Of a stretch of 32,355 bases of DNA, positions 1 through 7,826 are shown in pieces. A program made the position numbers and the translations under genes. Origin of the DNA: Alcanivorax sp. Lineage in GTDB: Bacteria > Pseudomonadota > Gammaproteobacteria > Pseudomonadales > Alcanivoracaceae. The first letter of the stretch is position 1, and the number at the start of each line of letters is the position of its first letter. Below the pieces are notes generated by a model. That model was not told the origin of the DNA and searched no databases. It saw only the letters and a list, made by a program, of their open reading frames with translations. The stretch spans positions 1 to 32,355 of the forward strand of contig NZ_JABURH010000064.1 of assembly GCF_014762765.1 (NCBI RefSeq), in the 5' to 3' direction.

Positions 1-1306
1 AGGAGGTATGAATATCCCCGGTGAGAATCACCACATTGTCGATGTTGTTGTCGTCGATGTGGTTGAGAATTTTCAGCCGGTCCGCCGCATAGCCATCCCA
101 TTGATCCATGTTGATGGCGGACAGATTGCCGCGCAGTTGCGCACTACGCTCATCCAGGGTCGGCAGCTCGGCAATGTTGAGCTGGGCAAACATGACCTGC
201 TGCCCAATGAAACGCCACTGGCTGGAGGAAGCGCTGAGGCTATCGAGCAGAAAGTCCATCTGCTCGGCGCTGATCAGATGACGGTCTTCATCGTTACGGG
301 CCGGGTCAGCAGGAATCGTCAGTTGCTCGTCACGACCCTCCAGACGCGTGTCCAGCATGGTGAGATCCAGCAGATCGCCGAACTGGAAACGGCGATAGAT
401 CACACTGTTATTACCCGGTTCGCGAGGTCGGATGGGCAGCCATTCGAAGTAGGCCTGCTGGGCAATCTGCTTACGGGTTTCCCAGTCCCCCTCGGTGAGC
501 GGCTGGTGATTCTCGGCACCGTCACGATAGCTGTCGTTGGTAGACTCGTGATCATCCCAGACAGCGATCATGGGGAATTGCTGATGAATGGCCTGCAGAT
601 CCTGATCGGTTTTGTACTGGGCATGGCGTTGACGGTAATCGCTCAGCGCCACCATTTCATGGGGCGGCTGGGGATCCCGCTCCGGGAAGTCGCCATATTC
701 ACCGGCGCCATATTCGTAAATGTAATCCCCCAGGTGCAGGACAAAATCCAGGTCCGCCTGATTGGCCACCGCCCTGTAGACGGAGAAGAAGCCGTTGGGG
801 TAATTGGAACAGGACACCACTGCGAAACGGGCGCGATCAACAAAACGATCAGAAGCCGGGAAAGTCCGGGTACGCCCTACCGGGGAGGTCTGTTCCCCCA
901 CCGAGAACCGGTAGTAGTACCAGCGATCCGCCTGCAGCCCGGTCGCATCCACCTTCACACAATAATCCGCTGCCGCTGAAGCGGTGGCCCCATAGGAGGC
1001 AACGGTCTGTTGCATGGCCGGGTCACTGGCAACAGTGACGGTCACAGCCACATCCTCACCGTTGCCCAGGTCCGGGGTGACCCGGGTCCACAGAATCACC
1101 CGGTCAGCAAGCGGATCTCCGGAGGCCACACCATGCAAAAAGGAGACGCCGGGCAAGGCATCAGGCTGATCCGGAACATCCGGCTGATTGGGTGTGGGCG
1201 TATTGACCGGTGTCGATGGCGAGCTGCTACCACCACCGCAGCCCGCCAGGCCCAGTGCGCTGCCTGCACCCAGTGCCTGCACCAGGCGACGTCGTTTGCG
1301 ATCCAT
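1..1306 (-). CDS. phoD: PhoD-type alkaline phosphatase/phosphodiesterase, Tat lipoprotein (3' end cut by window)
   Basis: Exported metallophosphoesterase of the PhoD family, expected to release phosphate from organic phosphoesters at the envelope. The reading frame runs from ATG 1306 to the window edge (435 codons visible). The N-terminus has a twin-arginine stretch KRRRLVQALG followed by lipobox LAGC (Cys23) and a Gly/Ser/Pro/Thr-rich linker to about residue 50, so a Tat-exported lipoprotein is likely. The PhoD N-terminal domain begins around GVASGDP (59-64). Metal-site blocks follow: VSCSN (164-168), HLGDY (191-195), a WDDHE block and GDIHTS (430-435) at the cut. GGGGGAAG precedes the start. 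It lies downstream of bioD in the same direction but behind a hairpin and a 194-bp gap, so it is probably transcribed separately. The C-terminal metal ligands are outside the window. No convincing Pho box was seen. The family call is firm; substrate is unknown. Confidence 0.88.
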   Translation of the reverse strand, partial: MDRKRRRLVQALGAGSALGLAGCGGGSSSPSTPVNTPTPNQPDVPDQPDALPGVSFLHGVASGDPLADRVILWTRVTPDLGNGEDVAVTVTVASDPAMQQTVASYGATASAAADYCVKVDATGLQADRWYYYRFSVGEQTSPVGRTRTFPASDRFVDRARFAVVSCSNYPNGFFSVYRAVANQADLDFVLHLGDYIYEYGAGEYGDFPERDPQPPHEMVALSDYRQRHAQYKTDQDLQAIHQQFPMIAVWDDHESTNDSYRDGAENHQPLTEGDWETRKQIAQQAYFEWLPIRPREPGNNSVIYRRFQFGDLLDLTMLDTRLEGRDEQLTIPADPARNDEDRHLISAEQMDFLLDSLSASSSQWRFIGQQVMFAQLNIAELPTLDERSAQLRGNLSAINMDQWDGYAADRLKILNHIDDNNIDNVVILTGDIHTS

Positions 1307-1464
1307 GGAACTTCCCCCTGATTGAATACCATCGCTTTACACGATGACGACTCAAGATTAGGCAGGAAATTGCATCGAAACAGTGGGCCTTGGGTAGTTG
1401 CACTGTAGTACTATGTAGCTACCTGTAAACGCCCAGTTAAAGGTGACAGAGGCATGAAAAGGCG

Positions 1465-1493
1465 TTGAACAGGTGATGATTTTCGCTGTTCAA
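1465..1493 (-). terminator. Stem-loop just after bioD, possible end of the bio operon
   Basis: A perfect 8-bp inverted repeat, TTGAACAG (1465-1472) and CTGTTCAA (1486-1493), with a 13-nt loop begins 7 nt beyond the bioD stop codon. On the minus strand it is followed by ACGCCTTTTC, a weak T-tract. It may be a weak intrinsic or factor-assisted terminator separating the biotin operon from the phosphatase gene. The role is inferred from position and shape only. Confidence 0.45.
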
Positions 1494-1500
1494 ACTGCAC

Positions 1501-2145
1501 TTACACCACAGCAAAGGCCCCGGGTAAATGCTGGCGCAAAGTGAGCAGGTTTTCTTCCTGAACCGCCATTGAACCAAAACAATTGGCCATTGTACCGGCA
1601 TAGCGCAACCCGTCTTTCTTTATCGCTTCAGCGGTAAGCAGGGCATGATTGATGCAGCCCAGCTTCATGCCCACCACCTGAATCACCGGCAGTTCCAGTT
1701 CGGCAGCAAGGCCGGACAACATCTCCCGATCATTAAGCGGCACCCGCCAACCACCGGCACCTTCGATCAGAATCAGGTCCGCCTTGTGGGCATTCAGGGC
1801 GCCACGTACATAGCCCGCCAGACGCGCCAGGGTAACCGCTTTGCCTTCCTGCTGGGCGGCGATATGTGGCGCTACTGGCGCTTTCAGTGCCACCGGATTA
1901 ACCAGCTCATAGGGCAATGTCACCGAACTGGCTGCCATCAGCTGCAGGGCATCGTCATTACGCCAGCCCTCCGCCGTTTCCTCACAACCCGCCGCCACCG
2001 GCTTGAGTCCATAGCAGCTCAACCCGGCCTCGCGGGCCCGCTCCAGCAGACGACAACTCACCCAGGTCTTGCCGACTTCGGTGTCGGTGCCGGTGACGAA
2101 GAAGACGCCCTTGAGGGCGGGAAGAGGTGGCTTCTGATTTTCCAT
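1501..2145 (-). CDS. bioD: Dethiobiotin synthetase BioD
   Basis: ATP-dependent carboxylation of 7,8-diaminopelargonate to dethiobiotin, the penultimate step of biotin synthesis; cytoplasmic homodimer. 214 aa, usual for the family. The P-loop GTDTEVGKT is at 19-27, and the IEGAGGWRVPL segment matches the family's GAGG motif. ATG 2145 is chosen because AAGGA lies 6 nt upstream and the protein then starts just before the conserved VFFVTGTD. A longer frame to 2220 would add an Arg/Asp-rich leader that runs through a REP-like hairpin and is probably not translated. It is the last gene of bioB-F-H-C-D, separated from bioC by 154 bp that hold REP-like DNA. Confidence 0.96.
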   Translation of the reverse strand: MENQKPPLPALKGVFFVTGTDTEVGKTWVSCRLLERAREAGLSCYGLKPVAAGCEETAEGWRNDDALQLMAASSVTLPYELVNPVALKAPVAPHIAAQQEGKAVTLARLAGYVRGALNAHKADLILIEGAGGWRVPLNDREMLSGLAAELELPVIQVVGMKLGCINHALLTAEAIKKDGLRYAGTMANCFGSMAVQEENLLTLRQHLPGAFAVV

Positions 2146-2193
2146 AGCTATCCTTGGATTGAACTTATCGCTTTGATCACCCTGCGGTCGATT

Positions 2194-2234
2194 CCGTGCT
2201 TCGCACGGTTCGTCCCTCAAGAGGAACTCCTACA
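2194..2234 (-). repeat. REP-like palindromic sequence between bioC and bioD
   Basis: Read on the minus strand, the stretch starts with TGTAGGAG, followed by a small hairpin (TCCTC-TT-GAGG), then CGAA and a second hairpin, CCGTGC-TTC-GCACGG at 2194-2208. GTAGGAG followed by a hairpin and CGAA is the layout of REP elements in Pseudomonas and relatives. The next 45 bp (to about 2280) hold another degenerate palindrome (GGCC/TAGAC arms). It lies inside the bio operon, so it would be part of the mRNA between bioC and bioD. Repeat status needs a genome-wide count. Confidence 0.5.
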
Positions 2235-2299
2235 AGCGGCCTCGTAGACACTTCAGCCCCCGCGAACGTCTAGGCCATTCTAAATCCAATCAGCGCAGC

Positions 2300-3121
2300 T
2301 CAAAGCTTTTCCGCTTCCAGAAACAGCACATTCCACGTCAACGGCAAGCCCTGACCGGTCCGTTTGGTTTCATACTCGGCCACCATGGCTTGCCAGGCAT
2401 GCTTGCCGGTCAGGCCGCTGGCGCCACTGACATGGTCGGCGCCGGTGGCCTTGAGGCGGCGGGCAATCTGTTTGACCGATTCGTAATATTCCACCATCAC
2501 CTGTTGCTGAATTTGCACGTCAGCAAACCCGACCCGCAGTGAGGCTTCTTGCCAGTCGCCCAACGTTGGCAAGGCATTCACATGGGGGCGATGATTCACC
2601 GCTTGCCAGCTCTGGCTCAATTCCCGCAGGGAGCCCGCCAACGGCACCGCCAGCAACAGTCGACCGCCCGGTGCCAGCACCCGATGCACTTCCGCCATCA
2701 CCCGGGTCGGGTCACACCATTGCAAGGCAAAACAGGAAAACACCAGCCCCTGGGACCCACTCTCCACGGGCAGCGATTCTGCATCGGCGCACAGCGGCTG
2801 GTAATGGTCGTTGAATCGACCCCGCTCGGCGGCCTCATTCAGCATATCGGAAGACAGATCCACCGCCTGCCACAATACGCCTGGCAGGGCCTGTTGCTGG
2901 GCGCGGGCAAACGGTGCGGTGGCGCAGCCCAGATCCAGTGCAGACGGTGTCACCAGCTGCGCCGGCAAGCGCTGCACCAGGGAGCGCCCTACCGCCAGCT
3001 GCAACGCCGCATGGGCATCATAGCTGCGCGCGGCACGACTGAAGTGCTGGCTGACCGCCGTCTTGACAGGTCTGTCCACGGCAGCCTCAGTGGACCAGTC
3101 GATGGTCGCGATAGAAGTCAT
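2300..3121 (-). CDS. bioC: Malonyl-ACP O-methyltransferase BioC
   Basis: SAM-dependent methyltransferase that methylates the free carboxyl of malonyl-ACP so that fatty acid synthesis can build pimeloyl-ACP methyl ester. 273 aa from ATG 3121. SAM motif I, ALDLGCATAP, is at 61-70, and the BioC N-terminal block FSRAARSYDAHAALQ at 27-41. The ATG start overlaps the 3' end of bioH by 35 bp and has only a weak GGGCGG upstream. A GTG at 3079 in the same frame sits 5 nt after TGAGG, which overlaps the bioH stop; it would give 259 aa, closer to E. coli BioC (251 aa). That GTG may be the true start. Function and operon position are clear. Confidence 0.93.
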   Translation of the reverse strand: MTSIATIDWSTEAAVDRPVKTAVSQHFSRAARSYDAHAALQLAVGRSLVQRLPAQLVTPSALDLGCATAPFARAQQQALPGVLWQAVDLSSDMLNEAAERGRFNDHYQPLCADAESLPVESGSQGLVFSCFALQWCDPTRVMAEVHRVLAPGGRLLLAVPLAGSLRELSQSWQAVNHRPHVNALPTLGDWQEASLRVGFADVQIQQQVMVEYYESVKQIARRLKATGADHVSGASGLTGKHAWQAMVAEYETKRTGQGLPLTWNVLFLEAEKL

Positions 3122-3899
3122 AGACCGCCCGGGTAAAGGTATCGGGAGCGGACAGGAAAGGCACATGGGCCACCTGCTCGATCAGTGCGGTGCGACCCTT
3201 CTGGATCAGGGGTTCCACCGCCGCCATGGCCGCCGCCGGTACGATATGGTCGTGCTCGCCAAACACCATCAGCACCGGCATGGATAACGCTGACAGGGTG
3301 TCACGCAGATCCGTATCGCGGAGGATATCAAGCCCGCCTCGCAGGGCTCTGGGCGCCGGCAGGCCGCAGAAATAGAGAATTTCTTTCAAGCGCGCAGTGT
3401 CTTCGCGCATGGCCGCGCTGCCCTTGCAGTTGAGGGCCAGGAAGCGCACCAGAGTACCTTCGTGGTCTTCATCGAACAGCTCGGCAAACTTGGCCAGGAT
3501 GTCCGCCTTCATGGCCGGCTCCCAGCCCGCTGCCGCGGTAAAGCGCGGCGAGGTGGCCACGGTGACCACGGACTGCACCCGCTGCGGCGCCTTCTCGGCC
3601 ATGGCCAGTGCCACCAGCCCGCCCAGGGACCAGCCCAGCAGATGGGCCTGTTCCGGCATGATGGCCAACACCTGGTCGGCGAGGAAGTCCAGGGTGTAGT
3701 CATCATTGGGCAGCGGGCTTTGCCCCATGCCCGGCAGATCCACCACGGTGACCCGGAACCGCTCCAGTAATGCCGGCACAATGTCGTCAAAGACAATGGC
3801 ATGCAGACCCCAACCATGGATCAGCACCACGTCCTGGGCATCCGCATCCGCGACGCCAGTGGCTTTGTAGGTGTTATGGAAAGGGATCAGCTTGGGCAT
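3087..3899 (-). CDS. bioH: Pimeloyl-ACP methyl ester carboxylesterase BioH
   Basis: Alpha/beta-hydrolase that removes the methyl group added by BioC, releasing pimeloyl-ACP for BioF. 270 aa. The oxyanion segment LIHGWG is at 26-31, the nucleophile elbow GWSLGG has Ser91, the acid is Asp217 in GEHD, and the catalytic His245 is in VAHVPF: a complete triad. AAGGA lies upstream of ATG 3899. A 75-bp gap from bioF carries one heptamer array (3913-3940), and the 3' end overlaps the annotated bioC start. The order bioB-F-H-C-D matches pseudomonads. Confidence 0.95.
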   Translation of the reverse strand: MPKLIPFHNTYKATGVADADAQDVVLIHGWGLHAIVFDDIVPALLERFRVTVVDLPGMGQSPLPNDDYTLDFLADQVLAIMPEQAHLLGWSLGGLVALAMAEKAPQRVQSVVTVATSPRFTAAAGWEPAMKADILAKFAELFDEDHEGTLVRFLALNCKGSAAMREDTARLKEILYFCGLPAPRALRGGLDILRDTDLRDTLSALSMPVLMVFGEHDHIVPAAAMAAVEPLIQKGRTALIEQVAHVPFLSAPDTFTRAVYDFYRDHRLVH

Positions 3900-3912
3900 T
3901 CGAGTTCCTTTG

Positions 3913-3940
3913 GTCAGACGTCTGACGTCGGAGGCCTGAC
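3913..3940. repeat. Heptamer array, GTCNGAC family (copy 1)
   Basis: Four phased 7-bp units on the plus strand: GTCAGAC, GTCTGAC, GTCGGAG, GCCTGAC. The first two form a 14-bp perfect palindrome. The array lies between bioF and bioH, ending 14 bp from the bioH start and covering part of its leader. A second array of the same family begins 40 bp away at 3980. Confidence 0.75.
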
Positions 3941-3974
3941 GACAAAAACAAACAACATAATCCGGCTATCGTGG

Positions 3975-5147
3975 TTAGCGTCCGACGTCAGATGTCCGAC
4001 ATCCGACCTTTTCCAGCGCCGCCAGCAACGCATCCACATCGCTTTCTTCATGGGCCGCCGACAGGGTGACCCGCAACCGGGCTTGCCCGTCCGGCACCGT
4101 GGGCGGGCGAATGGCGGTGATCAGAAAGCCCTGCTCGCGCAGTTGCTGGCTGAGGGCCATGGCCTGCTGATCAGCGCCGATCAGCAAGGGCTGGATCGGG
4201 GTAGCCGAGTCCATCAGGGTGAAACCCAATTGCGCGGCTCCGGCCCGAAAACGCTGAATCAACACAACCAGTTTTTCGCGACGCCAATGCTCTTCACGGG
4301 CCTTGGACAGACTCACCAGGGTGGCTGACGCCACCGCTGCCGGCATGGCGGTGGTATAAATATAGGTGCGCGCGAATTGTATCAGGATCTCGATCAATGC
4401 ATGGCTGCCAGCCACAAAGGCACCGGCGGTACCCAGCCCCTTGCCGAGCGTGCCCATCAGTACCGGCACCCGCTCATTGACGCCCTGTGCAACGACACTG
4501 CCACGCCCCTGGTCATCCAGTACGCCCAGACCATGGGCATCGTCCACCATCAACCAGGCATCATTGTCGTCGCAGGCAGCGGCATAGTCAGACAACGGCG
4601 CCACGTCGCCATCCATACTGAACACACCGTCAGTGACCACCAGCTTGCGGCGCGCATCACTGCGCTGCAGCTGACCCCGCAGGGCGGATGCATCGTTGTG
4701 GGCAAAACGGCGAAACCGGGCGCCACTGAGCAACCCGCCATCCAGCAGGGAGGCATGGTTCAGGCGATCATGAAAAACCGCATCGCCCTTGCCCAGCAAG
4801 GCGGTCATCACCCCCAGATTGGCCATGTAACCGTTGGAAAACAGCAACGCGCTTTCGCGACCGACATGGTCGGCCAGCGCCTCTTCCAGCTGCTGGTGGG
4901 GGCGCTGATGGCCGCAGACCAGGTGGGAGGCACCACTGCCGACGCCCCAGTCTGCCACGGCCCCCTGAAAAGCCTTGATCACCGCCGGGTCATTGGCCAG
5001 CCCCAGGTAGTCGTTGCTGCAAAAATTCAGATACCGGCGCCCGTCGACCACCGCATAACGGCCACAGGGGCCGTCCTGAATTACGGGTTGGCGGTAACGG
5101 TGCTGCTCACGGCGGGCCGCCAGGTCGGCAGCCAGATCGAAAGCCAT
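3975..5147 (-). CDS. bioF: 8-amino-7-oxononanoate synthase BioF
   Basis: PLP-dependent condensation of pimeloyl-ACP with L-alanine to 8-amino-7-oxononanoate. 390 aa. Visible are [10 protein letters not shown] (41-50), the substrate/PLP His131 in [13 protein letters not shown] with His205, and the Schiff-base lysine Lys236 in TLGKGLG. ATG 5147 lies 3 bp after the bioB stop, so the two are probably translationally coupled; the upstream Shine-Dalgarno is weak. Oddity: the last ten codons (peptide GCRTSDVGR and the residue before it) are read straight through a GTCNGAC heptamer array, so the C-terminal tail is repeat-derived and unlikely to be conserved. Confidence 0.95.
   Translation of the reverse strand: MAFDLAADLAARREQHRYRQPVIQDGPCGRYAVVDGRRYLNFCSNDYLGLANDPAVIKAFQGAVADWGVGSGASHLVCGHQRPHQQLEEALADHVGRESALLFSNGYMANLGVMTALLGKGDAVFHDRLNHASLLDGGLLSGARFRRFAHNDASALRGQLQRSDARRKLVVTDGVFSMDGDVAPLSDYAAACDDNDAWLMVDDAHGLGVLDDQGRGSVVAQGVNERVPVLMGTLGKGLGTAGAFVAGSHALIEILIQFARTYIYTTAMPAAVASATLVSLSKAREEHWRREKLVVLIQRFRAGAAQLGFTLMDSATPIQPLLIGADQQAMALSQQLREQGFLITAIRPPTVPDGQARLRVTLSAAHEESDVDALLAALEKVGCRTSDVGR
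3980..4007. repeat. Heptamer array, GTCNGAC family (copy 2), inside the bioF 3' end
   Basis: Four phased units on the plus strand: GTCCGAC, GTCAGAT, GTCCGAC, ATCCGAC. It codes the final residues of BioF and stops 3 bp short of the stop codon. The match in unit and phase to 3913-3940 rules out ordinary coding sequence as the source of the pattern. Confidence 0.75.
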
Positions 5148-5150
5148 GGC

Positions 5151-6314
5151 TCAATGTTCGGTGGCAGCGGGCCGGCCGGTGTCCTTGTCCAGCACATGTT
5201 TGGCCGGACGTTTGCCGCCCTCGCTCTGCGCCATGGCGTTATAGAACAGCCCGGCGTCTTCTGCCTGTTGCTCGGCCACCTGGGCCTTGATCACCTCTTC
5301 GTGGGCCTCGTCGGAGGCTTCATGGCGAAGGTCCAGAGGGTGAATACCCAGCCGGTTGAACAGCTGCTTGTCGTGGCTGGCTTCCGGGTTGTCCGTGGTC
5401 AACAACCGCTCGCCGTAGAAGATGGAATTGGCACCGGCCAGGAAACACAGGGCCTGGGCCTCATCATTCATCTCCTGGCGACCGGCGGACAGGCGCACAT
5501 AGGATTCCGGCATCAGAATACGGGCCACCGCCACGGTGCGGACAAACTCGAACGGGTCCAGATCATCCACATCCGCCAGCGGTGTCCCTTCGATTTTCAC
5601 CAGCATATTGATGGGCACGGATTCCGGATGGTGCGGCAGATTGGCAAGCTGCTGCAGCAGACCGACCCGGTCATCACGCTGCTCGCCCATGCCCACGATA
5701 CCGCCACAGCACACTTTCATGCCCGCATCGCGCACGTTGGCCAGGGTAGAGAGACGGTCGTTATAGGTGCGGGTTGTAATGACCTGGCCATAGTATTCCG
5801 GCGAGGTGTCCAGGTTGTGGTTGTAGTAATCGAGGCCGGCATCCGCCAACGCTTCCGCCTGCCCCTGATCCAGCATGCCCAGGGTCATGCAGGTTTCCAG
5901 TCCCAGGGATTTCACCTGACGCACCATATCCAGCACGTAGGGCATGTCCTTGTCGCGGGGGCTACGCCAGGCGGCCCCCATACAGAAACGCGAGGCGCCC
6001 TTGTCACGGGCGGCCTGGGCTTCTTCCACTACCCGCGCCACTTCCAGCAGCTTTTCCTTTTCCAGCTCGGTGTTGTAGTGGCCGGACTGGGAGCAGTATT
6101 TGCAGTCCTCCGGGCAGGCCCCGGTCTTGATCGACAGCAGAGTGCTCACCTGCACCGCGTTGGGATCGAAATGGGCCCGGTGCACGCTGGCTGCCTGAAA
6201 CAACAGATCGTTGAATGGCAGGGCAAACAGGGCGTCGATCTCACTGCGTTTCCAGTCATGGCGTACAGCAACGTCAGAGGCTGACGATTGGGCGGGGCTG
6301 GCGGTTGCGGGCAT
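5151..6314 (-). CDS. bioB: Biotin synthase BioB
   Basis: Radical SAM enzyme inserting sulfur into dethiobiotin to give biotin; carries [4Fe-4S] and [2Fe-2S] clusters. 387 aa against 346 in E. coli. The radical SAM motif is Cys67-x3-Cys71-x2-Cys74 ([11 protein letters not shown]). The extra length is an N-terminal stretch of about 20 residues and a polar C-terminal tail from about residue 350. ATG 6314 is preceded by GGAG 8 nt upstream. First gene of the operon, with a close divergent neighbour (comF, 42 bp away) and a candidate BirA-controlled promoter upstream. Confidence 0.97.
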   Translation of the reverse strand: MPATASPAQSSASDVAVRHDWKRSEIDALFALPFNDLLFQAASVHRAHFDPNAVQVSTLLSIKTGACPEDCKYCSQSGHYNTELEKEKLLEVARVVEEAQAARDKGASRFCMGAAWRSPRDKDMPYVLDMVRQVKSLGLETCMTLGMLDQGQAEALADAGLDYYNHNLDTSPEYYGQVITTRTYNDRLSTLANVRDAGMKVCCGGIVGMGEQRDDRVGLLQQLANLPHHPESVPINMLVKIEGTPLADVDDLDPFEFVRTVAVARILMPESYVRLSAGRQEMNDEAQALCFLAGANSIFYGERLLTTDNPEASHDKQLFNRLGIHPLDLRHEASDEAHEEVIKAQVAEQQAEDAGLFYNAMAQSEGGKRPAKHVLDKDTGRPAATEH

Positions 6315-6341
6315 GCTTCTTCTCCATTCGGGACTTCAAGC

Positions 6342-6370
6342 AGGCTAGGGAGCAATATGGCACCTGTCAA
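6342..6370 (-). promoter_or_regulatory. Candidate sigma70 promoter of bioB
   Basis: On the minus strand a perfect -35, TTGACA (6370-6365), is followed by 17 bp and the -10 TAGCCT (6347-6342), which keeps the key T, A and final T. A start near 6335 would give a leader of about 20 nt including the bioB ribosome-binding site. The -35 lies inside one half of the candidate BirA operator. Confidence 0.6.
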
Positions 6371-7085
6371 CCTGATAGAGGCAACAAAAGTTTACTGTCG
6401 ATCATTTTTCGACCAGAGCTGCCGATGCCTGTTTTGTGGTCAGACACAGAGCAGCCGGGTCTGCCCAGCCTGTCTGGCATTACTGGCGCGCCTGGAAGGC
6501 CCGCTGTGTCGATGCGGCCTGCCCCTCCCAGCTGGCAGCCCTGGCGATGAGCTTCCGGCACCGCTATGTGGGCGCTGCCTGCGTCGCCCGCCTCCTTTTA
6601 CCGCCAGTCAGGCGCCGCTGCGCTACAGCTTCCCGCTGGATCGGTTGATTCGCCGTTACAAGTACCGCGGTGATCTGGTGGCGGAAAGGGGTATCGAGCA
6701 ACTGCTGGCGGACACGCCCTGCCCTTGGCCGGACATGGATGCCCTATGCCCACTGCCCGCCCACTGGCGACGCCGCTGGCAGCGGGGCTTCGACCAGAGC
6801 CAGCGGCTGACCGATCGTCTCGCCGGCCTGTGGAAAATGCCATCCTTGCCCGCACTGCAACGTCAACAATCAACCCCCATGCAACAAGGCCTCAGCCGTA
6901 GCCAGCGGCGGCGCAATCTGCGTGGCGCCTTTGCCTGCGCTCGGCCAGTCAGCGGGTTGAAGCTGGTACTGGTAGATGACGTTATGACCACCGGCAGCAG
7001 TGCCCGGGCAGCCAGTGAATGTCTGTTGCGCCATGGCGCCGCGGAAGTGCGGGTATGGACCTTGGCACGGACTCCGGAGCGTTGA
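6357..7085 (+). CDS. comF: ComF family phosphoribosyltransferase-like protein
   Basis: ComF-family protein: an N-terminal zinc-binding part and a C-terminal phosphoribosyltransferase fold. In naturally competent bacteria ComF is needed for DNA uptake or processing; its chemical activity is unsettled. 242 aa from ATG 6357, preceded by AGGGAG. Cysteine pairs are C24xxC27, C36xxC39, C51xC53 and C71xxC74. The PRPP loop LVLVDDVMTTGSS is at 204-216, ending GAAEVRVWTLART. A longer frame upstream to 6288 would overlap the bioB start and lacks an obvious ribosome-binding site. A gene beside bioB in this position is common in gammaproteobacteria. The window also carries a type IV pilus cluster, which would suit a competence role, but that link is inference. 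Confidence 0.9.
   Translation: MAPVNLIEATKVYCRSFFDQSCRCLFCGQTQSSRVCPACLALLARLEGPLCRCGLPLPAGSPGDELPAPLCGRCLRRPPPFTASQAPLRYSFPLDRLIRRYKYRGDLVAERGIEQLLADTPCPWPDMDALCPLPAHWRRRWQRGFDQSQRLTDRLAGLWKMPSLPALQRQQSTPMQQGLSRSQRRRNLRGAFACARPVSGLKLVLVDDVMTTGSSARAASECLLRHGAAEVRVWTLARTPER
6364..6397. promoter_or_regulatory. Candidate BirA (biotin repressor) operator
   Basis: Inverted half-sites CTGTCAACC (6364-6372) and AGTTTACTG (6389-6397) are separated by 16 bp. The proteobacterial BirA operator is TTGTAAACC...GGTTTACAA; in the E. coli bio operator, as I remember it, the spacer is also 16 bp. Matches are 7/9 and 6/9. The site is 50-83 bp upstream of bioB and covers its -35, so bound BirA would block the promoter. 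It also lies within the first codons of comF if comF starts at 6357. Confidence 0.6.
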
Positions 7086-7110
7086 GGGGCCTCTGAAAAC
7101 GTCTTTTCTA

Positions 7111-7188
7111 CTGTGGGAAGGGATGCTTTCATCGCGAATAACGGCGGCCCTGACGGCACCTTCGCAATTCAAGCATCGCCTCCCACAG
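7111..7188. repeat. REP/BIME-like inverted repeat between comF and the next gene
   Basis: Arms CTGTGGGAAGGGATGCTT (7111-7128) and AAGCATCGCCTCCCACAG (7171-7188) are reverse complements at 16 of 18 positions. Each arm begins with GTGGGA and contains GATGCTT with a following CATCGCGAA-like or TTCGC sequence, the make-up of two REP units facing each other (BIME). It starts 26 bp after comF and probably forms a long hairpin at the mRNA 3' end. Confidence 0.65.
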
Positions 7189-7258
7189 AATCAGCTACCC
7201 GGACTGTATTTCAATCGCCTGTTAGGCATAATGATCCCTTGTTCACGGAGGGATACCC

Positions 7259-7801
7259 ATGAAAACAATAACAACCCTGATCACCCTGTTTTTGCTGGTC
7301 GGCACCCTTGCCAGTCACGCCTATGCCGAAGATCGATACAGCGGCGTCACCCTGATCCGCGGCACCGTCTTCTCGGTGGGCAGGGTGGATCCCACCGAAA
7401 ATGTGGACACCGGTTTTTTTGTTGATGCCAATTACAGCAGCGTGGCCATCAACGGAGGCATCGGCAGCAAGAAATTCGGCGACTCGCCGTTGCGCTCCGA
7501 CCAGCGTGAGGACGACCTTTCAGACGCGGATGGCGAACGGGTCAACAACGCTTACGCCGGCATTGGTTTCGGCCGTATCGTGCAGATCCAGTATGGCTAC
7601 GGTAACCACGGAGACCTGCTGCGCTTCCGTTCCGATTTCAACTATCGCTCGGTGGTGGATTTCTTTACCGGCAAACGCACCCCGAAAGACCGAATGACCC
7701 TGGGTGACCGCATCACTTTTACCGTTGCGGTGGAACAATACCAGGACAGCGATGAAGAGATTTTCGACAACGCAACCTGGGGCGTTGGTCTGTTGTTCTG
7801 A
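7259..7801 (+). CDS. Hypothetical exported protein, probable small outer-membrane beta-barrel
   Basis: 180 aa, not recognised as a named family. A Sec signal peptide (hydrophobic TLITLFLLVGTLA) ends at AYA, with cleavage likely after residue 23. The mature part alternates polar and hydrophobic residues with many Gly and Tyr (for example YAGIGFG, IQYGYG), and the last residue is Phe, as in outer-membrane barrels. Secreted soluble beta protein is the alternative. GGAGGG precedes ATG 7259. It stands 173 bp from comF behind the REP-like element and 25 bp before the ComB-family gene, with which it may be co-transcribed. Confidence 0.7.
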   Translation: MKTITTLITLFLLVGTLASHAYAEDRYSGVTLIRGTVFSVGRVDPTENVDTGFFVDANYSSVAINGGIGSKKFGDSPLRSDQREDDLSDADGERVNNAYAGIGFGRIVQIQYGYGNHGDLLRFRSDFNYRSVVDFFTGKRTPKDRMTLGDRITFTVAVEQYQDSDEEIFDNATWGVGLLF

Positions 7802-7826
7802 ACCAGCGCTCTGAAAAGGATCATCG

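Noticed and set aside
8-979. Plus-strand open frame of 323 codons
   Set aside because: Antisense to the PhoD-type gene, whose motifs and Tat lipoprotein signal are clear.
1423-1431. BirA half-site CTGTAAACG upstream of phoD
   Set aside because: No matching second half-site 16 bp away.
1410-1460. Pho box before the PhoD-type gene
   Set aside because: Minus strand has one CTGTCAC followed by ACTGGGC, but the repeat spacing is 13 rather than 11 bp and the second half is poor.
3913-4007. CRISPR array
   Set aside because: Units are 7 bp, contiguous and without spacers; no cas genes.
4377-6284. Long plus-strand open frame of 635 codons
   Set aside because: It is antisense to bioF and bioB, which have complete catalytic motifs; a high-G+C shadow frame.
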